From contig NC_018721.1 in NCBI RefSeq assembly GCF_000153485.2, positions 1,054,001 to 1,118,000 on the forward strand: a stretch of 64,000 nt of DNA. The letters run 5' to 3'. Position numbers and translations under genes: made by a program. Origin of the DNA: Psychroflexus torquis ATCC 700755 (GTDB lineage Bacteria; Bacteroidota; Bacteroidia; Flavobacteriales; Flavobacteriaceae). Each line of letters opens with the position of its first letter. Within the stretch, counting starts at the first letter, position 1. This document shows, in pieces, positions 58,826-64,000 of this stretch. A model generated the notes under the pieces. The model saw only the letters and a list, made by a program, of their open reading frames with translations. It was not told the origin of the DNA and did no database searches.

Positions 58826-60166
58826 ATGAGAGAATATCTAATCAAAAATTCTAAGATCGTCAATGAGGGTGAAATCTTTGAAGGCGACGTTCATATCAAA
58901 GACGATTGGATAGTAGAGGTCTCTTCGTCGATAAGTGCAAAATCGAGTGACATCAAAATTATTGATGCCGGCGGGAAACATCTTATTCCAGGCATTATAG
59001 ACGACCAAGTTCACTTTAGAGAACCTGGATTAACCCATAAAGAAACGATACTCACAGGATCCAAAGCTGCTATTTCCGGTGGTATCACCTCCTATTTTGA
59101 AATGCCCAATACCAATCCGCAAACCACTACCATAGACAAGTTAGAAGAAAAATTCAGTATCGCTAAAGAAAATTCTTACGCTAACTACTCCTTTATGTTT
59201 GGTGGTACAAACGATAACTTGGAGGAAATCAAAAAAATAAACCCTAAAACTACGGCGGCCTTAAAGTTGTTTTTAGGCTCTTCAACTGGTAATATGTTGG
59301 TAGATAACGAAAAGGTCCTTGAACAAATCTTTAAACATTCACCCCTAATCATTGCTACCCATTGTGAAGATGAAGACACTGTAAAAAGAAATTTGGATGC
59401 TTATCTAAAAACCTACGGCGAAGACATCCCTATAAAATATCATCCAGCCATTCGAAGCGAAGAAGCTTGCTATTTATCGTCGTCTAAAGCTGTTGCTTTG
59501 GCAAAAAAAACAGGCGCTAGATTACATGTCTTTCACCTATCAACGGCCAAAGAATTAAAATTATTTTCCAGTAAGCTACCGCTTAAAAAGAAAAAGATTA
59601 CTGCTGAAGTTTGTATTCATCACCTCTGGTTTGACGATACAGATTATGAGAAAAAAGGAACCTACATTAAATGGAATCCAGCTGTAAAAACAGCAAATGA
59701 CAAAGAGAAACTCCTAAAAGGACTAAACAACAATTTGATAGATGTAGTTGCATCAGACCATGCTCCTCATACCAAGGAAGAAAAAAACAACACCTATACT
59801 AAAGCACCAAGTGGAGGTCCACTTGTACAACACGCTTTACCAGCCATGCTAGAGTTTTACCATCAAGGAAAATTAAGCTTAGAAAAAATTGTAGAAAAAA
59901 TGTGCCACAATCCAGCTATCTTATTTGATGTAGACCAACGCGGTTTTATAAAAGAGGGCTACAAAGCAGATTTAGTCCTCTTAGACTTAAAAGCACCTTG
60001 GACAGTCAACTCTAGCAATATATTTTATAAATGTGGGTGGTCCCCTTTTGAAGGGTCAACCTTCAAGTCTAGGGTAACCCATACCTTTGTAAATGGCCAC
60101 TTGGTCTATGAGAATTTCAAATTTAATGAGGGCAAGTTCGGTCAACGCCTAAAATTTAACAGATAA
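58826..60166 (+). CDS. pyrC: Dihydroorotase (class I-like)
   Basis: A 446-residue amidohydrolase of de novo pyrimidine synthesis. Segments: LIPGIIDDQVHFREPGLTHK, SYFEMPNTNPQTTT, IIATHCEDEDTV, LHVFHLSTAKELK and the metal Asp in VASDHAPHTKEEK. The first His of the usual HxH metal motif is Gln61 (only His63 remains), as I recall for Bacteroidota homologues. An allantoinase or dihydropyrimidinase-like activity is a less likely alternative. It sits between the glycosyltransferase and a DUF4296 gene. Confidence 0.88.
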   Translation: MREYLIKNSKIVNEGEIFEGDVHIKDDWIVEVSSSISAKSSDIKIIDAGGKHLIPGIIDDQVHFREPGLTHKETILTGSKAAISGGITSYFEMPNTNPQTTTIDKLEEKFSIAKENSYANYSFMFGGTNDNLEEIKKINPKTTAALKLFLGSSTGNMLVDNEKVLEQIFKHSPLIIATHCEDEDTVKRNLDAYLKTYGEDIPIKYHPAIRSEEACYLSSSKAVALAKKTGARLHVFHLSTAKELKLFSSKLPLKKKKITAEVCIHHLWFDDTDYEKKGTYIKWNPAVKTANDKEKLLKGLNNNLIDVVASDHAPHTKEEKNNTYTKAPSGGPLVQHALPAMLEFYHQGKLSLEKIVEKMCHNPAILFDVDQRGFIKEGYKADLVLLDLKAPWTVNSSNIFYKCGWSPFEGSTFKSRVTHTFVNGHLVYENFKFNEGKFGQRLKFNR

Positions 60167-60619
60167 ATGAAATACACTCTATATTTATTATTCATTTGTA
60201 TTGTTTCATTACTGGGTTGTCAAAAAATTGAAGATGTCGAAAAACCAGATAAACTTTTGAACAAATCCGAAATGAAAGGCCTTATTTATGATATGGTTCT
60301 CCTAGATGCTTCTTATGGGATTAATGAAAAAAAATTTAAAGATATGAGTTTGGATATGCTGGAATTTATCTCTACTAAATATCAATTGGATAGTACCCAG
60401 ATCAAATTGAATATTGAGTATTACAACATCAACTTTGATGACAATCTTGAAATTTATGAAGCTGTAAAAGATAGTCTTGAAAGATTAGATAGACTCTACA
60501 TTGATCGCGCAAAGGAAATCGATAGTTTGAAAAAACTAAAGAGAATAAAAAAAGATTCTATTGCCAAATTGGACACCTTGTCTCCAAAAAAAATACTTAA
60601 AGTGCTAAGTAAAACCTAA
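60167..60619 (+). CDS. DUF4296 lipoprotein
   Basis: A 150-residue lipoprotein: lipobox SLLGC (Cys18), then PDKLLNKSEMKGLIYDMVLLD as in the DUF4296 family of Bacteroidota, and a helical C-terminal half with a coiled-coil-like Lys/Asp/Leu pattern (DRAKEIDSLKKLKRIKKDS). Function unknown. It follows the dihydroorotase stop without a gap, and its stop abuts the convergent epimerase gene with no spacer. Confidence 0.85.
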   Translation: MKYTLYLLFICIVSLLGCQKIEDVEKPDKLLNKSEMKGLIYDMVLLDASYGINEKKFKDMSLDMLEFISTKYQLDSTQIKLNIEYYNINFDDNLEIYEAVKDSLERLDRLYIDRAKEIDSLKKLKRIKKDSIAKLDTLSPKKILKVLSKT

Positions 60620-61615
60620 TTAGGATCTTTGTGAAATCTTCGAAGCATAGACCGTAAACGCTTCAAAATCAAAGTCTAACTCAGATTTTATTTTATCAGA
60701 AGAATAGAAGGAATATTCAAATAAATTCGGGATGGCATCTAAGGTCAATTGTCGTTTATATGAAGTCAAAAAAGACCTTAGAATTTCAAAGCACCAAGCC
60801 AAGTATAACATCCATGGTTTAAGAGCCAACTTTGGAGGTGAGACTTGATATAATCTAGAAAATTCATCGATGACCATTTTAAATTTTAAATTTTCGGCGA
60901 CCAATATAAAACGTTCATTGGTGATGGAACTTTTCATAAGTTGATGCATCGCTTTACTCACATCATACACACTCACAAAACCAGTGATTTTTTGGGGATA
61001 AAACTTAAGTCCATTTTTAATTTTGGAAAGCAGAAGTCCACTCCCCGACTCATAAAATCCATCTCCCAATATAATTCCAGGATTTACAATCACAACGTCA
61101 AGACCTTCTTGAGACCCTCTCCATACTTCCATCTCTGCACCATATTTGCTTATTTCGTAAGAAGATTGTTTTAAATCTTCAGTTAAAACAGTCTCTTCTG
61201 TGACAAATTCTTGACCCAAGGTTTTTCCTAAAGTTGCGATAGAACTCACGTGACAAAACTTCAAAATAGAAAAATCTATGGCCAAATTTACCATATTAGA
61301 GGTGCCTTCAATATTTATTTTTCGCATCATTTTATACTCAGAGGGACTATTGCTTATCAATCCAGCGCAATGGTAAACATGAGTTACATCTAAGAAGGCC
61401 TCTTCAAGCCTGGGTATATTTAAAATATCACCTTGAAACCACTCGACAAATTGATTTACTTCTCGTAGAGTAATGCCGTATTTCAAAATAATAGAAATGG
61501 CCTGATCTTGCTTCGTTTTGGTTCTGTATAAAGCCCTTGTTTGTTCTTTATTCAAAATAAGCTGAGCGAGAAGATGTGCTCCAACAAGACCTGTAGCTCC
61601 AGAAAGTAAATTCAT
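60620..61615 (-). CDS. NAD-dependent epimerase/dehydratase family protein
   Basis: A 331-residue extended short-chain dehydrogenase. The ATG at 61615 (MNLLSGATGLVGAHLLAQLI) starts directly at the NAD-binding GxxGxxG motif. A longer frame upstream runs into the divergent tyrS promoter and is rejected. Further motifs: DVTHVYHCAGLIS, HVSSIATLG and the catalytic YEISKYGAE (YxxxK). The C-terminal half resembles dihydroflavonol-reductase-like proteins. The substrate is unknown. Confidence 0.88.
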   Translation of the reverse strand: MNLLSGATGLVGAHLLAQLILNKEQTRALYRTKTKQDQAISIILKYGITLREVNQFVEWFQGDILNIPRLEEAFLDVTHVYHCAGLISNSPSEYKMMRKINIEGTSNMVNLAIDFSILKFCHVSSIATLGKTLGQEFVTEETVLTEDLKQSSYEISKYGAEMEVWRGSQEGLDVVIVNPGIILGDGFYESGSGLLLSKIKNGLKFYPQKITGFVSVYDVSKAMHQLMKSSITNERFILVAENLKFKMVIDEFSRLYQVSPPKLALKPWMLYLAWCFEILRSFLTSYKRQLTLDAIPNLFEYSFYSSDKIKSELDFDFEAFTVYASKISQRS

Positions 61616-61639
61616 TTGGTAAATATACAAATTTCGAAA

Positions 61640-61669
61640 GTTGAAACCTTTTTCATTATAATATCTTTG
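61640..61669 (+). promoter_or_regulatory. Promoter of tyrS
   Basis: GTTG at 61640-61643, an 18-nt spacer and TATCTTTG at 61662-61669: a full TAnnTTTG -7 box and a 3-of-4 -33 box. The predicted start is ~13 nt before the tyrS ATG at 61689. Confidence 0.6.
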
Positions 61670-61688
61670 CCATAAATCAATACAGATC

Positions 61689-62984
61689 ATGAAAAACGAT
61701 TTTATAGAAGAAGTAACTTGGAGAGGGATGATCCACGATGTTATGCCGGGGACTCAGGACCACCTTAATGAATCACCTAGAGCGGCTTATGTGGGGATAG
61801 ATCCAACTGCAGATTCCCTTCATATTGGCCATTTGGTAAGCGTAATGATGCTTAGGCATTTTCAACTTGCAGGACACAAGCCTGTAGCTTTGGTTGGCGG
61901 CGCTACTGGTATGATAGGAGATCCTTCAGGAAAGTCTCAAGAACGAAATCTTTTAGATGAAGCTACATTAAGGCATAACCAAAACGCTTTAAAAGCACAA
62001 TTATCTAAATTCTTAGAGTTTGATGCTAAAGAAGATAATTCTGCTATCCTAGTAAATAACTATGATTGGATGAAGGATTTTTCTTTCTTAGATTTTATTA
62101 GAGATGTTGGTAAGCATATTACTGTAAACTATATGATGTCCAAAGAATCTGTAAAAAAACGTTTGTCTTCAGAGTCTAAAGAAGGTATGAGTTTTACAGA
62201 ATTCACTTACCAGCTTGTTCAAGGTTACGATTTTTTGCACCTCTATAGAACACAAAAATGTACTTTACAGATGGGGGGAAGCGATCAATGGGGTAATATT
62301 ACAACAGGCACAGAATTGATTCGCCGGATCGACCAAGGAAAAGGCTTTGCACTAACCTGCCCACTGATTACAAAAGCTGATGGTACCAAATTTGGTAAAA
62401 CAGCAACAGGGAATATTTGGTTAGATCCTAAAAAAACATCGCCATATAAATTTTACCAGTATTGGATCAATACCAGTGATGAGGATGCAGAAATATTTAT
62501 AAAGATTTTCACCTTCCTTTCCCAAAAAGAGATTTCAGACTTGGTGAACACACATAAAGAACAGCCGCATTTAAGGCAACTGCAAAGTAGGCTGGCAGAT
62601 GAAATCACAGCTGCAGTACACTCTAAAAAGGGTTTAGACAAGGCTAAAGAAGCTTCTCAAGTTCTATTTGGAAAAAGCACTGAAGAAGACTTAGCAAAGC
62701 TCGATGAGGCTACATTTCTGGATGTCTTCGAAGGGGTTCCGCTTAAAGAATTAAGCAAAGAGATCTTAAATGATAACTTTGATATGATTGCTGCGCTTTC
62801 CGCAGAAACTGAGTTTTTAAGCTCAAATGGTGAAGCAAGAAGAGCCTTAAAAGAAAATTCTATATCCGTGAATAAGTCTAAAGTAGGATTGGATTATACG
62901 CTTACAGAAAAAGATTTGATTAACGGCAAATATGTTTTAATCAATAAAGGAAAAAAGAACACTTATTTAATAAAATTCAACTAA
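61689..62984 (+). CDS. tyrS: Tyrosyl-tRNA synthetase
   Basis: A 431-residue class-I aminoacyl-tRNA synthetase. The HIGH-like motif is in [14 protein letters not shown], the tyrosine pocket includes [20 protein letters not shown] and [12 protein letters not shown], and the KMSKS-equivalent is KFGKT. A C-terminal S4-type RNA-binding domain ([20 protein letters not shown]) is complete. It has its own promoter and terminator. Confidence 0.97.
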   Translation: MKNDFIEEVTWRGMIHDVMPGTQDHLNESPRAAYVGIDPTADSLHIGHLVSVMMLRHFQLAGHKPVALVGGATGMIGDPSGKSQERNLLDEATLRHNQNALKAQLSKFLEFDAKEDNSAILVNNYDWMKDFSFLDFIRDVGKHITVNYMMSKESVKKRLSSESKEGMSFTEFTYQLVQGYDFLHLYRTQKCTLQMGGSDQWGNITTGTELIRRIDQGKGFALTCPLITKADGTKFGKTATGNIWLDPKKTSPYKFYQYWINTSDEDAEIFIKIFTFLSQKEISDLVNTHKEQPHLRQLQSRLADEITAAVHSKKGLDKAKEASQVLFGKSTEEDLAKLDEATFLDVFEGVPLKELSKEILNDNFDMIAALSAETEFLSSNGEARRALKENSISVNKSKVGLDYTLTEKDLINGKYVLINKGKKNTYLIKFN

Positions 62985-63002
62985 ATAAACTTGAACTCTT
63001 TT

Positions 63003-63036
63003 AAAAAGGCTTTCTAAAGGGAAGCCTTTTTTTTGT
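63003..63036 (+). terminator. Terminator after tyrS
   Basis: An 11-12 bp stem (AAAAAGGCTT from 63003 with AAGCCTTTTT to ~63032, one G-U pair) followed by T residues. It ends the tyrS transcript. Confidence 0.85.
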
Positions 63037-63040
63037 GACT

Positions 63041-63113
63041 TAAAACAGAAAAGCCTTGAGCGAGTGCTCAAGGCTTTTCTTAACTAACCAATCTATTATG
63101 AAAAAACTTCATC
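63041..63113 (-). ncRNA. Candidate small RNA ending in a 14-bp hairpin
   Basis: On the minus strand a full TAnnTTTG box (TATATTTG, complement of 63120-63127), with a TTTT -33-like element 19 nt upstream, is followed by ~35 nt. Then comes a perfect 14-bp hairpin (63066-63079 with 63048-63061, loop ACTC) with a T-rich tail (TTTTCTGTTTT). The result would be a ~70-nt RNA with its own terminator, convergent to tyrS. No open frame is present on that strand. Read forward, the same bases contain only a 16-codon frame. Confidence 0.4.
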
Positions 63114-63127
63114 CTGATACAAATATA

Positions 63128-63425
63128 AAGTACAAATCTATAATGTAAAAACAATTGCAAAATTATCTTCAAATTATTAACAATTAAAAGTTTAAATATC
63201 TCATTTTCAGGTATCTAAATTATCTTAAATTTATAATAACTTTTAGAAAATTAAAGACCTCCCTGCCAATTCATAAAATATGAGTTCTAAAAAAATAAAA
63301 TTTAGAGGCAGACCTTGAGAAGACTCCTCGCATTAGACAGCTTAAGCGCTCAATGAGGAATTAAAATTTTAAAACCCCGAAACTAAGTTGATAAGGTTTA
63401 TGTATTTTTGAACAAAAATGAAGAA
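63128..63425. other. Non-coding gap upstream of xth
   Basis: The rest of the 441-bp gap between tyrS and xth. It is AT-rich to ~63260. It then holds a GC-richer patch (63260-63360) with weak pairing potential, e.g. CCTC-GCATT at 63327-63335 with AATGAGG at 63352-63358. No gene, repeat or known RNA family was recognised. TATTTTTG at 63403-63410 could be the -7 box of xth. Confidence 0.4.
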
Positions 63426-64000
63426 ATGAAAATTGTTTCATATAACGTAAATGGCATAAGAGCCGCTCTCAAAAAAGGATTGATAGACTGGTTAAAAACT
63501 ACAGATGCGGATGTGGTTTGTTTTCAAGAAACCAAAGCACAACCGGAACAGATAGATAACAGTATTTTTGAAAACATTGGGTATAACAATTGCTACTGGT
63601 ATTCCGCAGAAAAGAAAGGCTATAGCAGCGTTGGTATACTTTGTAAATCTGAACCTAAGCATGTCGAATATGGAACAGGAATAGACTATATGGATAGAGA
63701 AGGACGAAACCTAAGGGTCGATTTTGAAGACGTCTCCATAATGAGTCTCTATCTTCCTTCAGGCACCAACGATGCTAGGTTGAACTATAAGTTTACCTAC
63801 ATGGATGATTTTAAAGTTTATATCGAAAATTTAAAAAAAGAAATCCCTCCCCTAGTCATTTGTGGAGATTACAATATTTGCCATGAGGCCATAGATATTC
63901 ACGACCCCGTAAGATTAAAAACAGTCTCTGGTTTTTTACCAGCAGAGCGAGAGTGGCTATCTAAATTTTTGAAAGACTCTGGCTTTGTGGATTCCTTCCG
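63426..64000 (+). CDS. xth: Exodeoxyribonuclease III, N-terminal part (runs off the window)
   Basis: The frame is open from ATG 63426 to the window edge (191 codons seen). MKIVSYNVNGIRAALKKG, VVCFQETKAQ, YYLPSG-type LYLPSGTNDARLNYK and the catalytic CGDYNICHEAIDIHDP identify the ExoIII/AP-endonuclease family, which cuts abasic sites in base-excision repair. About 60 residues, with the final catalytic His, lie beyond the window. An ATG three codons upstream in another frame stops at once. Confidence 0.95.
   Translation, partial: MKIVSYNVNGIRAALKKGLIDWLKTTDADVVCFQETKAQPEQIDNSIFENIGYNNCYWYSAEKKGYSSVGILCKSEPKHVEYGTGIDYMDREGRNLRVDFEDVSIMSLYLPSGTNDARLNYKFTYMDDFKVYIENLKKEIPPLVICGDYNICHEAIDIHDPVRLKTVSGFLPAEREWLSKFLKDSGFVDSF

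Noticed and set aside
63099..63149. 16-codon frame starting MKKLHPDT
   Set aside because: Too short and no downstream extension; the same bases fit better as an untranslated RNA or leader.

Overview
The window looks like a chromosomal segment of a marine-type member of the Flavobacteriaceae (Bacteroidota). The evidence is low GC content, a SusC/SusD pair, secreted proteases with type IX secretion (T9SS) C-terminal sorting domains, Bacteroidota-only protein families (DUF4271, DUF4296, azurin lipoprotein), A-rich start regions instead of Shine-Dalgarno sites, and promoters of the TTTG-N19-TAnnTTTG type. A genus cannot be fixed from sequence alone. No tRNA, rRNA, CRISPR array, prophage or intact insertion sequence was seen.

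Layout. 1-2974: the end of miaB, then a tight plus-strand operon of a sigma-54 activator, an LptE-like lipoprotein, a TPR protein and secG, with three successive TAATG stop/start overlaps. 3060-5104: groES-groEL behind a sigma-54-like promoter. 5156-5327: a small MITE-like insertion with a 9-bp target duplication. 5408-12374: a secreted S10 carboxypeptidase, azurin, citrate synthase, enolase, a fasciclin protein and carA. 12401-29359: one minus-strand ribosomal superoperon (str, S10, spc and alpha operons joined, without tuf, adk or map), from a near-perfect promoter before rpsL to a terminator after rplQ, with a structured leader between rpsJ and rplC.

29523-36324: an Omp85-family outer membrane protein, then SusC, SusD and a small lipoprotein. 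36365-41896: a reiterated locus with two S8 subtilases and a third, chimeric secreted protein. All three share nearly the same T9SS tail and terminator. Behind each of the first two lies a decayed fragment of the 5' end of rlmB fused to the 3' end of another gene. The intact rlmB follows the third copy. SusCD plus secreted proteases suggests a peptide-harvesting locus.

41897-64000: housekeeping genes (rlmB, rhomboid, rarA, radC, mpl, ahcY, pckA, hemD, dihydroorotase, tyrS, xth) in short operons with very compact convergent gene ends. Among them is a decayed geranylgeranylglyceryl-phosphate synthase pseudogene behind an intact phosphopantetheinyl transferase. A possible small RNA lies between tyrS and xth. 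The most notable points are the reiterated protease/rlmB locus, the S10 leader, the ether-lipid pseudogene and the sigma-54/groESL link.
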